This document shows, piece by piece, positions 8,999 to 17,470 of a stretch of 46,061 nucleotides of DNA; the stretch's first letter is position 1, and each line of letters starts with the position of its first letter. Below the pieces are notes generated by a model. The model was not told the DNA's origin and did no database searches. It saw only the letters and a program-made list of their open reading frames with translations. Source of the stretch: CAYFTL01 sp964346145 (GTDB lineage: Bacteria; Bacillota; Clostridia; Christensenellales; Aristaeellaceae); assembly GCA_964346145.1 (NCBI GenBank), contig CAYFTL010000015.1, positions 1 through 46,061 of the forward strand. The letters run 5' to 3'. The translations under genes and the position numbers were made by a program.

Positions 8999-9028
8999 AT
9001 TATAGTCTATACAGCTTTTAATAGACAA
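8999..9028 (-). promoter_or_regulatory. Sigma-A-type promoter for the XRE regulator
   Basis: Reading leftward, TTGTCT (complement of 9023-9028) and a perfect TATAAT (complement of 8999-9004) are 18 nt apart. Confidence 0.65.
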
Positions 9029-9220
9029 TAGAGGCGTGTTTTAATAGAATCAACCGTTTTCTACATATAAACAACGGCGCACCCATAACTGGCGTACACA
9101 GCCTTGTATTTGTATCCTGCCGTTGTAAATATCCGCCATCTTCTTGAGTATCAATAGCTACTTTTCTCAATGCTTGATATGCGCTAGTCTTTTCTCGTCC
9201 TGGTTCAACTGTACTTATAC

Positions 9221-9256
9221 AAAAAGAAAGAACTTTTCCTGTAAAGGAAAAGTTCT
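9221..9256 (-). terminator. Rho-independent terminator of tRNA-Trp
   Basis: A perfect 12-bp stem (9229-9240 with 9245-9256) has a 4-nt loop. On the minus strand it is followed by TTCTTTTT. It begins 3 nt past the tRNA 3' end. Confidence 0.9.
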
Positions 9257-9258
9257 TG

Positions 9259-9332
9259 TGGCAGGGGTAGAAGGACTCGAACCCTCAACAAAGGTTTTGG
9301 AGACCCACGTGTTACCATTACACCATACCCCT
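9259..9332 (-). tRNA. trnW: tRNA-Trp (anticodon CCA)
   Basis: The minus strand folds as a full cloverleaf. The acceptor AGGGGTA pairs with TACCCCT, and the D arm GTGT/ACAC encloses a loop with GG. The anticodon loop CTCCAAA carries CCA at 34-36. The T arm GAGGG/CCTTC has loop TTCGAGT. The discriminator is G and the CCA end is encoded. It has its own consensus promoter and terminator, so it is a single-gene unit. Confidence 0.95.
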
Positions 9333-9362
9333 AAACGTTCTTGCGTTGCACGAACATAAAAT

Positions 9363-9391
9363 ATTATACACATAAATGCCCATTCTGTCAA
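9363..9391 (-). promoter_or_regulatory. Consensus promoter for tRNA-Trp
   Basis: Reading leftward, TTGACA (complement of 9386-9391), 17 nt, then TATAAT (complement of 9363-9368): a perfect sigma-A consensus. The leader is about 24 nt to the mature tRNA end. Confidence 0.9.
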
Positions 9392-9476
9392 CGATATTTC
9401 AAGTCAATTGCAATTTGTTTTCTATTAGCTTATAACGCTTATTCTCGTTGTTTTCCTTCCCAAAATCGATGATAAG

Positions 9477-9485
9477 TGATATAAT
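9477..9485 (+). promoter_or_regulatory. Probable extended -10 promoter for the oadB-type operon
   Basis: TGA immediately precedes a perfect TATAAT; the -35 region is poor (TTCCCA at 17 nt). The leader to the first gene would be about 45 nt. Confidence 0.5.
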
Positions 9486-9534
9486 GGCTTCGGTTCTATT
9501 TTAAAAATTTCTCAAACAAGAAAGGATCGTCTGT

Positions 9535-10668
9535 ATGGAAGAAACTATGTCAAAGCTGCTTGCAGGCTTCCAAAGTTGCACCTGGCAAAATCTCGTCATG
9601 TTGTTGATTGGCGGAGTTCTCATTTATCTCGCCATCACGCGTGAATATGAACCTATGTTGCTATTGCCCATGGGCTTTGGTGCTATTTTGACCAACATCC
9701 CTCTTTCGGAGGCAGTGGCAGATACCGGCTTTCTAACCGTGCTTTATAATGCCGGTATCAGCAACGAACTGTTCCCCATCCTTATTTTTATTGCGGTGGG
9801 TGCAATGATCGATTTTGGTCCGCTGCTGAAGCAGCCGGTTATGTTGTTCTTTGGAGCAGCAGCACAGTTTGGTATCTTCGCAGCGATGTTAACTGCTGCA
9901 GGAATGAACTTTATTTTCCCCGATATCTTCAGCTTGAAAGAAGCTGCAGCCATCGGAATTATCGGCGCTGCAGATGGTCCGACTTCGATTTATGTAGGCA
10001 ATTTATTTGCACCTAGATACATGGGCGCTATCGCTGTGGCCGCTTACTCCTATATGGCGCTGGTGCCCATGATTCAGCCGCCCATCATACGCGCGTTGAC
10101 CACCAAAAAAGAGCGCATGATTCGCATGGATGCCGACTATGGATTTGAGGCCTCCAAAAAGGTTAAAATCCTCTTCCCCATCATTGTAACCGTCATAGCA
10201 GGCTTTGTCGCACCCATTTCGGTGCCCCTCATCGGTTCGCTAATGTTCGGCAACTTGATCCGCGAATGCGGCGTATTGGAACGCTTGTCTAGCACCGCCC
10301 AAAATGAGCTTGGAAACTTGGTTACACTGCTTCTGGGCATCACAATCGGCTCTACCATGAAAGCAGCTGATTTTCTAACGCTGGAAACTCTGCTTATTTT
10401 AACTATTGGCCTCTTGGCGTTTGTATTTGATACCGGATTTGGCGTGTTGTTTGCTAAGTTTATCAACCTATTCTCCAAACGCAAAATCAACCCGATGATC
10501 GGTGGTTGTGGAATTTCGGCCTTTCCCATGTCTGCCCGTATTGTCCAAAAAATGGCGCAAAAGGAAGATCCTACCAACTTTATTTTGATGCAGGCTATCG
10601 GCGCCAACGTTGCTGGACAAATCGGCTCTATCATCGCCGGTTCCATCATATTGGCACTTCTAGCTTAA
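9535..10668 (+). CDS. Sodium-translocating decarboxylase beta subunit (OadB/GcdB/MmdB family)
   Basis: A 377-residue membrane protein of the family that couples biotin-carboxyl decarboxylation to sodium export. It shows EPMLLLPMGFGAILTNIP and FIAVGAMIDFGPLL. It also has GAADGPTSIY with the key aspartate at 147, and a C-terminal NPMIGGCGISAFPMSARIVQ holding the conserved Asn, Gly, Ser and Arg of the ion path. The start has AAAGGAT 9 nt upstream. The next gene encodes an OadG-like small subunit, but no carboxyltransferase alpha subunit or biotin carrier is near. The parent enzyme (oxaloacetate, methylmalonyl-CoA or glutaconyl-CoA decarboxylase) therefore cannot be named. Confidence 0.9.
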   Translation: MEETMSKLLAGFQSCTWQNLVMLLIGGVLIYLAITREYEPMLLLPMGFGAILTNIPLSEAVADTGFLTVLYNAGISNELFPILIFIAVGAMIDFGPLLKQPVMLFFGAAAQFGIFAAMLTAAGMNFIFPDIFSLKEAAAIGIIGAADGPTSIYVGNLFAPRYMGAIAVAAYSYMALVPMIQPPIIRALTTKKERMIRMDADYGFEASKKVKILFPIIVTVIAGFVAPISVPLIGSLMFGNLIRECGVLERLSSTAQNELGNLVTLLLGITIGSTMKAADFLTLETLLILTIGLLAFVFDTGFGVLFAKFINLFSKRKINPMIGGCGISAFPMSARIVQKMAQKEDPTNFILMQAIGANVAGQIGSIIAGSIILALLA

Positions 10669-10683
10669 GGAGGAAAACGGTTT

Positions 10684-10878
10684 ATGGGTATCTTTTTTGA
10701 AAAAATCATTGGGTTCATAGCCTCTATTGGAGAAAATATTGTTGCTCGCGATATGGTTTGGGAGTCTTTAAAAACCATGGGCATTGGCATGGGCGGCGTA
10801 TTTCTGGTGCTGATGGTATTCTATTTGGTCGTCAAAGGATTGCTTAGAGTCTTTCCCGAAAAAACAGAACAAGAATAA
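10684..10878 (+). CDS. OadG-like small subunit of a sodium-pump decarboxylase
   Basis: 64 residues with one strong membrane helix (MGIGMGGVFLVLMVFYLVVK) after a short amphipathic N-terminus and a charged C-terminal tail. Size, the G-M-G-x-V-F pattern and position right after the beta subunit (15-nt gap, AGGAGG upstream) match OadG/MmdD-type gamma subunits, which help assemble the decarboxylase. It lacks the long Pro/Ala-rich and zinc-binding tail of enterobacterial OadG. Homology over such a short protein is weak, so the call rests partly on context. Confidence 0.7.
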   Translation: MGIFFEKIIGFIASIGENIVARDMVWESLKTMGIGMGGVFLVLMVFYLVVKGLLRVFPEKTEQE

Positions 10879-10890
10879 ACGATATAATCA

Positions 10891-10934
10891 AAATACGGTT
10901 CTCTGCAGATATCTGCAGAGAACCGTATTTTTTA
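10891..10934. terminator. Bidirectional terminator between convergent oadG-like gene and rodA
   Basis: A perfect 38-bp palindrome (two 19-nt arms, 10892-10910 and 10911-10929) is flanked by a T run on the plus strand and by TTTTGAT on the minus strand. It sits between genes that converge, so it can serve both. Confidence 0.88.
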
Positions 10935-10960
10935 TTCAGAAACAACCTCAAATAAGTTTC

Positions 10961-12193
10961 TTATAGCGACGCTCCTATTCGCCGCCGGGCAGGTTGATGT
11001 ACCTTTGCCTTTTCACGCATGATTACGTTGAGCACAAGACCGACACCTGCCATGTTAGTCAACATATTTGAGCCTCCGTAGCTGACAAATGGAAGCGGTA
11101 TTCCGGTAATCGGCAAAAGACCTATAACCATGCCTATATTCTCTAATACGTGGAATAGGATCATGCTCATTACACCCACAATTACATACCGGCCAAAAGG
11201 GTCTGTAACTACCTTAGTAAACCAGAGCATTCGAAAAAGTAACACTCCAAATAAACCAACCATCACCATAGCGCCCACAAACCCAAAGGTTTCGCACACG
11301 ATCGCAAATATAAAGTCGGTATGATCTTCGGGAATATAGTTTAGCGCTGCAAAGCTGCCTTCGGCAAATAATCCTTTACCCCAAAAACCACCGGAACCGA
11401 TGGCAATTCGGCTGTTGATCGCGTTGAGACCTGCACCGTTGGGGTCCAAATCTGGATTTAAAAACACCAAAATCCGGTCATAGCGAAAACTGTCCCCAGA
11501 AGAACTCATCAGCTGCAATAGCAAGATCGCGAGGATCACAGCCAGACAGATCATGCCAAACAAAAGCTTGGGGCTAGTCCCGGAAAGAAACATCATGCCT
11601 GCAAAAATTGCAACATACACCAAAGCTGTTCCTACGTCTGGCTGCAACACAATCAGTATCAGGGGCAAGCCAATATAGGCCAACACCGGTATCAGTTCTT
11701 TTACCGTTTTGATCGGCTCTTTCCTATCGGCGAAGACTTTGGCCATCGCTATAATAATGGCCAACTTTCCAATTTCAGAAGGTTGGAAGGTACGCCCGGA
11801 TCCCCAGGCAAACCAGCCGGCCATATTGCCGCGGCCTCGTTCCATAAACAGCACCAAAACCAGCAGCGCAATGTTTCCCCAATAAATCAGCGTCGCCATG
11901 CGCGCGTACAAGTCATAGTGAAAATATAACACTGCCGACATTAATATGAGTCCTGCTACAAACCAGATTACCTGTAGGCGAAGGTAGGTAAAAGGCTGAT
12001 AACGAATCATCTCCAACCAACTGTTAATCTCTTGATTAACCGGTATGGATGTAGCGCTGTATATGCTCAATGCACCAAACAGAACCAAAGCGCAGACCGT
12101 CAGGAACAAAATCCAATCGAAATGGCGGATCAGCCGCCTGTCAAAGCGATGAAGGCGCACATAGTTGACTGCCTTGTGAATATTCTTTTGCAT
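10961..12193 (-). CDS. rodA: Rod-shape SEDS glycosyltransferase RodA
   Basis: A 410-residue SEDS-family (FtsW/RodA/SpoVE) polytopic protein that polymerises lipid II glycan strands for lateral wall growth, working with PBP2. Family features are WFAWGSGRTFQPSEIGKLAI, LQPDVGTALV, NSRIAIGSGGFWGKGLFAEG, PEDHTDFIFAIVCE and the C-terminal GIPLPFVSYGGSNMLTNMAGVGL. It is called RodA rather than FtsW because the elongasome genes mreBCD and mrdA lie just upstream on the same strand, with one acetyltransferase gene between. GGGGAG is 6-7 nt before the ATG. It ends at the shared palindromic terminator. Confidence 0.9.
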   Translation of the reverse strand: MQKNIHKAVNYVRLHRFDRRLIRHFDWILFLTVCALVLFGALSIYSATSIPVNQEINSWLEMIRYQPFTYLRLQVIWFVAGLILMSAVLYFHYDLYARMATLIYWGNIALLVLVLFMERGRGNMAGWFAWGSGRTFQPSEIGKLAIIIAMAKVFADRKEPIKTVKELIPVLAYIGLPLILIVLQPDVGTALVYVAIFAGMMFLSGTSPKLLFGMICLAVILAILLLQLMSSSGDSFRYDRILVFLNPDLDPNGAGLNAINSRIAIGSGGFWGKGLFAEGSFAALNYIPEDHTDFIFAIVCETFGFVGAMVMVGLFGVLLFRMLWFTKVVTDPFGRYVIVGVMSMILFHVLENIGMVIGLLPITGIPLPFVSYGGSNMLTNMAGVGLVLNVIMREKAKVHQPARRRIGASL

Positions 12194-12306
12194 AGGTACT
12201 CCCCTTGTTATCTCCGTGGTTTCATTCGGCGCGTGTTACAATGTAGTATTCTCCGCCTTTGCATTTTTAGCCAAACATTGCGGAAAAATATAGAAAAGAA
12301 ACATAG

Positions 12307-12339
12307 GATACGGCATTCCTGCTGGAGAGCAACCGTATC
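12307..12339 (-). terminator. Weak hairpin after the acetyltransferase gene
   Basis: GATACGG and CCGTATC form a 7-bp stem around a 19-nt loop that can pair further inside. On the minus strand a pyrimidine-rich TTTCTTTTC stretch follows after a few bases. It may end the acetyltransferase transcript before rodA, but the stem is weak. Confidence 0.35.
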
Positions 12340-12354
12340 GCCCAATGTTGTATT

Positions 12355-12894
12355 TTATAAGCCCTCTTCCCATTCTTCTTTCGTAATGCAGTTTACATGA
12401 CCGGTTCGTTTTTCACGCATAAGCGGAACCTCTACACCCTCGGTTGTCCATTGATAACGGAATCCGCATTTCTCCTGCACTCGTTTTGATTTGGCGTTTC
12501 CATCATAGTATCCGCACCAGACTTTCTTCATAGCGATATCTTCAAAAGCATGGCGAAGCATTTCCCGTACCGCTTCCGGCATCAATCCCTGCCCCCGGAA
12601 TGGTTTCCCAATCCAGTATCCAAGCTCACACTCATCGTCTCTTTCGATCATATCCGTATGGCCGTTTAACTTTAACTCAATTGCACCAATCGCTTTGTTA
12701 TCCAATTTTAGGCATACAGCATATGCCTCTCTACCGCAAAAAATGTTCTTGATAATATCTCTGCTCTCATCAATGCTCTGATGGGGAGGCCGCCCGGCAA
12801 TGGGACCTATGCTAGGATCGCTGGCATATTCATATAGGCTCTCTGCATCGCTTTCCTCCCAGCGGCGCAGGATCAGTCTTTCAGTCTGTAGCAT
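12355..12894 (-). CDS. GNAT-family N-acetyltransferase (RimJ/RimL-like)
   Basis: 179 residues of the Acetyltransf_3 type. It opens MLQTERLILRRWEESDAESL, the usual start of RimJ/RimL-like enzymes. The acetyl-CoA pyrophosphate-binding loop is FRGQGLM (99-105) within LGYWIGKPFRGQGLMPEAVR. The motif NAKSKRVQEKCGF near the C-terminus is the typical N-x-x-S-x-x-x-x-E-K-x-G-F. The acceptor could be a ribosomal protein N-terminus or a small molecule; the sequence does not say. AAGGAG lies 6 nt before the ATG. It sits between mrdA and rodA but does not look part of the elongasome machinery. Confidence 0.85.
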   Translation of the reverse strand: MLQTERLILRRWEESDAESLYEYASDPSIGPIAGRPPHQSIDESRDIIKNIFCGREAYAVCLKLDNKAIGAIELKLNGHTDMIERDDECELGYWIGKPFRGQGLMPEAVREMLRHAFEDIAMKKVWCGYYDGNAKSKRVQEKCGFRYQWTTEGVEVPLMREKRTGHVNCITKEEWEEGL

Positions 12895-13336
12895 CGTCGC
12901 TCCTTATATGTACTCCTCAAACGCTTTTTCCATTTTTAACATGATACTCATCAGCCAATAAATATATATATTACTAATTCTTATCGTCAAAAGCTATGAT
13001 TCTCTCAATAACGATTTGGCAGCTGTTGCCACTCAAAGGCCAATCCAAACACACAAAACCGGATCACTCTTTACCTTCACTAATGCACAGTTTTATATTC
13101 AGTCCGCTGCGTTTCTAAATAAGGGACACAGCATACATAGCAAGGAAAAATTACGCTAAAGATCAAATATATCTTATCATCCATACCACACAAGCCGACA
13201 CGACACATAAGATTGACCTTGTAGCGCTAACCCTACGCTCAAGTTGACAGTCGGTGTAAATTTGCCTGCATCGCACTTTCCAGAAACCACTGTATAACGG
13301 CCTTATCTGCATGCATTCCCTTAAAGCAAGCCTCAC
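12895..13336. other. 440-bp gap between mrdA and the acetyltransferase gene
   Basis: No plausible gene is seen on either strand. It should hold the end of the maf-mrdA transcript and the promoter of the acetyltransferase gene, but I could not identify a convincing terminator or a good hexamer pair. Confidence 0.45.
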
Positions 13337-15802
13337 CTAATCCGCCAAGGCATTGGACTGTTCAATCCGTATGTCTTCGGTCTGATTCTTTGCATCTAAG
13401 TAACTGGTGATAATCTTGATTGCCGTGGGCGACGAGCGCCCTCCGGCAAAACCGTTTTGGATGTACACCACCACAGCAATTTCAGGGTTATCCGCAGGCC
13501 CGTAAGCCACGTGCCATGAGTTATTTTCCACATCCAAGTTGCCGGCCCGCACTTTTGTAATGGTCGATGTTCCTGTTTTTGCAGCCATTGGGTACTTAGT
13601 GTTTTTATAGTATTTTGCTGCAGTACCATCGTTTTCCGTACTGGTCACCCTACGCATCCCCTCTTGAATGTAAGCAAAATACCCATCTGCCCCTTCGATT
13701 TTGTTGGCGATAGAAGGTTCCTTTTCCAGCACTACCTCACCAGTGGGCGAAATGATCTTGTCTACTATTTGCGCATTATATACGGTGCCTCCGTTAGCAA
13801 TTGCAGCAATATATCTGGCCAGCGCCACCGGCGTAGTTTGAGTGATAGACTGGCCGATAGCCGTCATGACCGTCTCGTTGGCTGTCCACTTCAAATCGTT
13901 TAAATAACTTTGAAACGTGTTGGCCAAGAAATTGTTGGATATATACTCGCTGGGCAAATTCATATCCGTCAGCAATATATCGTGGATTCTGCTGGGCCAT
14001 TCACTCTTGGTTTCAGTCGTGGTTACAATATCCAAAAGCGACTTGGTCACGCGATCTAAGCGTTCCTCGTCATAGGTAATCCCTCTATCCTCGCCGATTT
14101 TCTGTAGCTCTTTTTTGATAACTTTGGCTGCATAATAGGGTTTAGAGGTTTGTTGATCATTAATGGCTCGGCTGCTATCGTACAACATGCTTTGGTTGCC
14201 TACAAAGCTGCTTTCTTCCCTGAGTTCAATCCCAGTGCTGGATGTAAGCCCCAATTGCGCAGCCCATTTGCTCAGTGTCGTTGAACCTAATCGGTAACCA
14301 ACCTCATAAAAATAATAGTTACACGAGTTGCTGATCGCACTGATTACATCCATATTGCCATGCCCGTGCGAACTCCAACATTTGGGCGGTCGAGCCGTAT
14401 CAATGCCTTCACCCTTGTATTCGACTTGATCATATATTGTCTCTTCCGGCGTGACTTTGCCTTCCATAAGTCCCGCCAATGCAGTAACCATCTTAAAAGT
14501 TGAACCTGGGGCGTCCTTGGTGCTCACCGCACGGTTAAACATTGGGTAGCGCTCGTCGGTCACCAGGCTATTCCAAACCTGCGGATCAATAGGGCCGGTC
14601 AACAAGCTTAGGTCAAAGGAGGGGTAGCTGGCCAAAGCCAATATCCTTCCCGTATTTACCTCGATCACCGCAACCGCGCCAGTTTCTGCAAGCTCAATGT
14701 CGATATTGTTTTCTTCATAGGCATCCAGCACGCGGCGATAGCGCCGTTGCCAGCTTTCTTTTTCGATCTCGGCCTGCTGCGCTTCGTTGATTTCTTTGAT
14801 GTTTTCCTCCAGCGCTTTTTCGGCCACCGCCTGCAAATCGCTGTCAATGGTCAGCTGCACGTCGTTTCCATCCATTGGCTCAATATAAGACAGCTGGCGA
14901 ATGATCTTGCCGCGGCGGTCAATTTCCACTTCTTGTTTGCCTTGACGATACTCAATAAACGGGGTGAGATGATCTTCCATGGACAGCTCTATACCGGTTT
15001 GTCCTACTATAGCATCGGTGCTATAGCCTCGTTCTTTATAGTATTCCATAGTTGCATCGTCAGAAATCTTGCCTACATACCCTATCGCATGGGCAGCCAA
15101 AGAGCCGCGGGGATATACGCGTTGGGTACTCTCGCCGATGCTGATGCCCGTCAATTCCATAGAACGCGCTTCAAGCTCGGCCACCGTTTCAAAATCCACA
15201 TCTTCGGCAATCGTTACCGGCTTAGAGATATACGCGTTCATCTGTATCTCCTGCCACACCGTCAATATTTTAATTTTATCTTCTTCCGGCAATTCTTCCG
15301 GAACAGAGTAGTTTTTACACAAGGCGTTAAACAAGTCTTTTACAGCCGTTTTGTTCAGCACAAAATTTGCCCGCCATTGTTTTTCCCGTTTTTCGGCCAC
15401 CTTAGCATTTGTGGTACCGGTATCAAAAACCCAATTACCGTTGGAATCCCGCTTAAGCCAAAAACCATCAATGGTAGATTTTCCGCGTTTTTCCACTGCG
15501 CGAATAACTTCCAATATGGAGTTTGTATAAGCTTTCTTTTGTTCAGTGCTTTTATGGGATGGGTCTCTATAGATTTGCACGTTAAAACATCTACGACTGT
15601 AAGCCAAGGGCGAGCCCTTTGAATCCAGTATCTTGCCTCTGGATCCGGTAAGCGTAATGGTCTTGGTCTTTTTTTTGTCCGCCTGTTCGGCGTATGTCTG
15701 TTCATTTACTACTTGTAAGTTGTATAGCCGAAACGTAAATGCCGAAAAAATAATCGCCATTACTAACCCAAAAATCAAATATCGGCCTTTAAATTTCTTC
15801 AT
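13337..15802 (-). CDS. mrdA: Penicillin-binding protein 2 (elongation transpeptidase)
   Basis: Class B PBP, 821 residues, the transpeptidase partner of RodA. It has one N-terminal membrane helix (about 9-27), then the PBP dimer/pedestal region with GSRGKILDSKGSPLAYSRR and RVYPRGSLAAHAIGYVG. The transpeptidase domain follows, with active-site STFK (434-437), SCN (493-495) and KTG (742-744). It is longer than typical PBP2 (about 630-720). Much of the excess is a charged insertion at about 540-640, between the SxN and KTG motifs. GGGAGG precedes the ATG. It is the last gene of the maf-mreBCD-mrdA operon, as expected for a rod-elongation enzyme. Confidence 0.92.
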   Translation of the reverse strand: MKKFKGRYLIFGLVMAIIFSAFTFRLYNLQVVNEQTYAEQADKKKTKTITLTGSRGKILDSKGSPLAYSRRCFNVQIYRDPSHKSTEQKKAYTNSILEVIRAVEKRGKSTIDGFWLKRDSNGNWVFDTGTTNAKVAEKREKQWRANFVLNKTAVKDLFNALCKNYSVPEELPEEDKIKILTVWQEIQMNAYISKPVTIAEDVDFETVAELEARSMELTGISIGESTQRVYPRGSLAAHAIGYVGKISDDATMEYYKERGYSTDAIVGQTGIELSMEDHLTPFIEYRQGKQEVEIDRRGKIIRQLSYIEPMDGNDVQLTIDSDLQAVAEKALEENIKEINEAQQAEIEKESWQRRYRRVLDAYEENNIDIELAETGAVAVIEVNTGRILALASYPSFDLSLLTGPIDPQVWNSLVTDERYPMFNRAVSTKDAPGSTFKMVTALAGLMEGKVTPEETIYDQVEYKGEGIDTARPPKCWSSHGHGNMDVISAISNSCNYYFYEVGYRLGSTTLSKWAAQLGLTSSTGIELREESSFVGNQSMLYDSSRAINDQQTSKPYYAAKVIKKELQKIGEDRGITYDEERLDRVTKSLLDIVTTTETKSEWPSRIHDILLTDMNLPSEYISNNFLANTFQSYLNDLKWTANETVMTAIGQSITQTTPVALARYIAAIANGGTVYNAQIVDKIISPTGEVVLEKEPSIANKIEGADGYFAYIQEGMRRVTSTENDGTAAKYYKNTKYPMAAKTGTSTITKVRAGNLDVENNSWHVAYGPADNPEIAVVVYIQNGFAGGRSSPTAIKIITSYLDAKNQTEDIRIEQSNALAD

Positions 15803-15842
15803 TTAAGTAAACCTCCCCCGGTTCGAATCTGCCTACAACCTG

Positions 15843-16319
15843 CTAGCTGCGCACTGGCCTCGTCCATAGTCCTGATAAAAAATACAAAAGGCCTCCACAT
15901 GCAACGCTGATCAAAACTCGCCATAACGTGCTGAGCAGTACCGCTCCAACCACATATCCGCCAGCCAAGTACAGGTACGCAATGTGTACAATTTCATACA
16001 ACATCACGCCCAACAAATACCCCAACACTCCATTTTGTAGCGCATGTTTGCGCAGCCTTCCCAAATAGCCGCACCCATATCCGATCAGTATTAGCGTCAA
16101 CGTGTTAAGCCCCATCGCCGCTCCCACCGATACATCGACCAACAGGCCAGTTGTCAATCCATATAGCGTTCCACGCGTTTTGCCCAAGCGCAGGCCCAAC
16201 GATACTACCATCAGCAAAGTAAAGTTTGGTAAGTATTGACTATGTATAAACAAAGGGAGTATTGTCACATCCAACAACACTGCAACTAGCAGAATCAAAC
16301 CCGATAAGATCCGCCGCAT
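15843..16319 (-). CDS. mreD: Rod shape-determining protein MreD
   Basis: A 158-residue membrane protein with five to six predicted helices and the MreD-type pattern LPNFTLLMVVSLGLRLGKTR then GLTTGLLVDVSVGAAMGLNT. MreD bridges MreC and the RodA/PBP2 complex in the membrane. Position between mreC and mrdA supports the call. There are two ATGs two codons apart. The downstream one (16319) is preferred because the GGGGGG ribosome binding site then lies 6 nt away, whereas it abuts the first ATG directly. Confidence 0.88.
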   Translation of the reverse strand: MRRILSGLILLVAVLLDVTILPLFIHSQYLPNFTLLMVVSLGLRLGKTRGTLYGLTTGLLVDVSVGAAMGLNTLTLILIGYGCGYLGRLRKHALQNGVLGYLLGVMLYEIVHIAYLYLAGGYVVGAVLLSTLWRVLISVACGGLLYFLSGLWTRPVRS

Positions 16320-16337
16320 ATGCATCCCCCCGCCATT

Positions 16338-17435
16338 CTATTCTTGTTTCGCCCAGTTGTCTTCGGGCAGTGAGGTCTCCGGTTGGTCTACATCGTCCGG
16401 CTGTTCATTGGAATCTTGATCGCCTTCTTCAGAAGGCATACCAGTCGTGGGATATTCCCAAAATCCCTCCTCTCCCTCAGGAGAAAAAGTCTGCAGTGGC
16501 TGTTCGGTCGTCGCTGGCGCGATGGTAGGCTCCGGAGTCGGAGCTTGGGTGGCCTGCGGCAATTTGGGAAGTACTTCGGTATCGGTTTCTACCTGAACGC
16601 GCAAAACCAATACTTCTTCCAGCCTTAAAAAATCAGCAAACGGCGTAATCACAACATACGGGCGAGACCCATCCGATTGACGGCTAATTTCGCGCACCGT
16701 ACCCACGGGCAACCCCTTAGGATACATTCTATCGGTTCCCGAGGTTAACACCCTGTCCCCAGGGGCAATATTGTTTACCGACTCAATATAGTACATTTTG
16801 TTTCCATCGTTTGGGCTTGCTCCCGATTCCACTCCGCGGATCACGCCCTGATCCCGAGTTCGCTCCACAATGCACGATACCGCACTTTGCGTATCGATCA
16901 GCGTAATTACTTTGGCGTAATTAAGACCCACCTCATAAATGTGCCCTACCAGGTTTCCCGATTTGTCGACGACCGCCATGCCAACTTCTATTCCATTTAG
17001 CGATCCCCGATTGATGGAAAACGCATTAAACCATACGCTGGCTTCCTTAGCTATAACGGAAGCAAAAAGCGGATTCAAGTTCCCGTAGCGTCCCTGCGTG
17101 TTTAATGCCTCGTTCAGCCGCGCATTTTCCCTGGACATCTCCTCCATCTGAGATATTTCCAATTTGGCATTTGCCAACTCTTCTTCCAAAATACTATGAT
17201 CCTCTTGCAGCCTGCTGTAGTCTCGAATCCCCTGAACGCCGCTTTTAACCCAATTAATAGAAGAAGTAATCCCATTTTGTATCGGCGAAAATATAGAGCC
17301 CAGCGCATTTTCGCTCACAGATATATTTCCTCGACTGCGCACGAAAAGCAAAAAAACGACCGCAACAACTGCCGCCAATGCCAGCAATCCAAAAATAATT
17401 TTCCCCGCTTTTCGCTTTCTTTTTCTTACAGCCAA
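16338..17435 (-). CDS. mreC: Rod shape-determining protein MreC
   Basis: 365 residues. A basic N-terminus (RKRKRKAGK) is followed by a membrane helix (13-32), a coiled coil (about 72-113) and the double beta-barrel extracytoplasmic domain with ASVIAKEASVWFNAFSINRG and LTSGTDRMYPKGLPVGTV. MreC scaffolds PBP2/RodA outside the membrane. It starts at a TTG with GGAGGAG 9 nt upstream; no ATG is close. The C-terminal 80 residues form a Pro/Thr/Glu-rich tail (PTPEPTIAPATTEQP and on) ending acidic, which the core family lacks. The gene lies between mreB and mreD as usual. Confidence 0.92.
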   Translation of the reverse strand: MAVRKRKRKAGKIIFGLLALAAVVAVVFLLFVRSRGNISVSENALGSIFSPIQNGITSSINWVKSGVQGIRDYSRLQEDHSILEEELANAKLEISQMEEMSRENARLNEALNTQGRYGNLNPLFASVIAKEASVWFNAFSINRGSLNGIEVGMAVVDKSGNLVGHIYEVGLNYAKVITLIDTQSAVSCIVERTRDQGVIRGVESGASPNDGNKMYYIESVNNIAPGDRVLTSGTDRMYPKGLPVGTVREISRQSDGSRPYVVITPFADFLRLEEVLVLRVQVETDTEVLPKLPQATQAPTPEPTIAPATTEQPLQTFSPEGEEGFWEYPTTGMPSEEGDQDSNEQPDDVDQPETSLPEDNWAKQE

Positions 17436-17470
17436 AGATAATCACTCCTCCAAACATTTGCCTATTTTTT

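Noticed and set aside
9144..9359. An open frame across tRNA-Trp
   Set aside because: It is an artefact of reading the complement of the tRNA and its terminator.
15069..15622. Long antisense frames over mrdA and other real genes
   Set aside because: They follow codon-phase constraints of the real genes on the other strand and lack start signals and domains.
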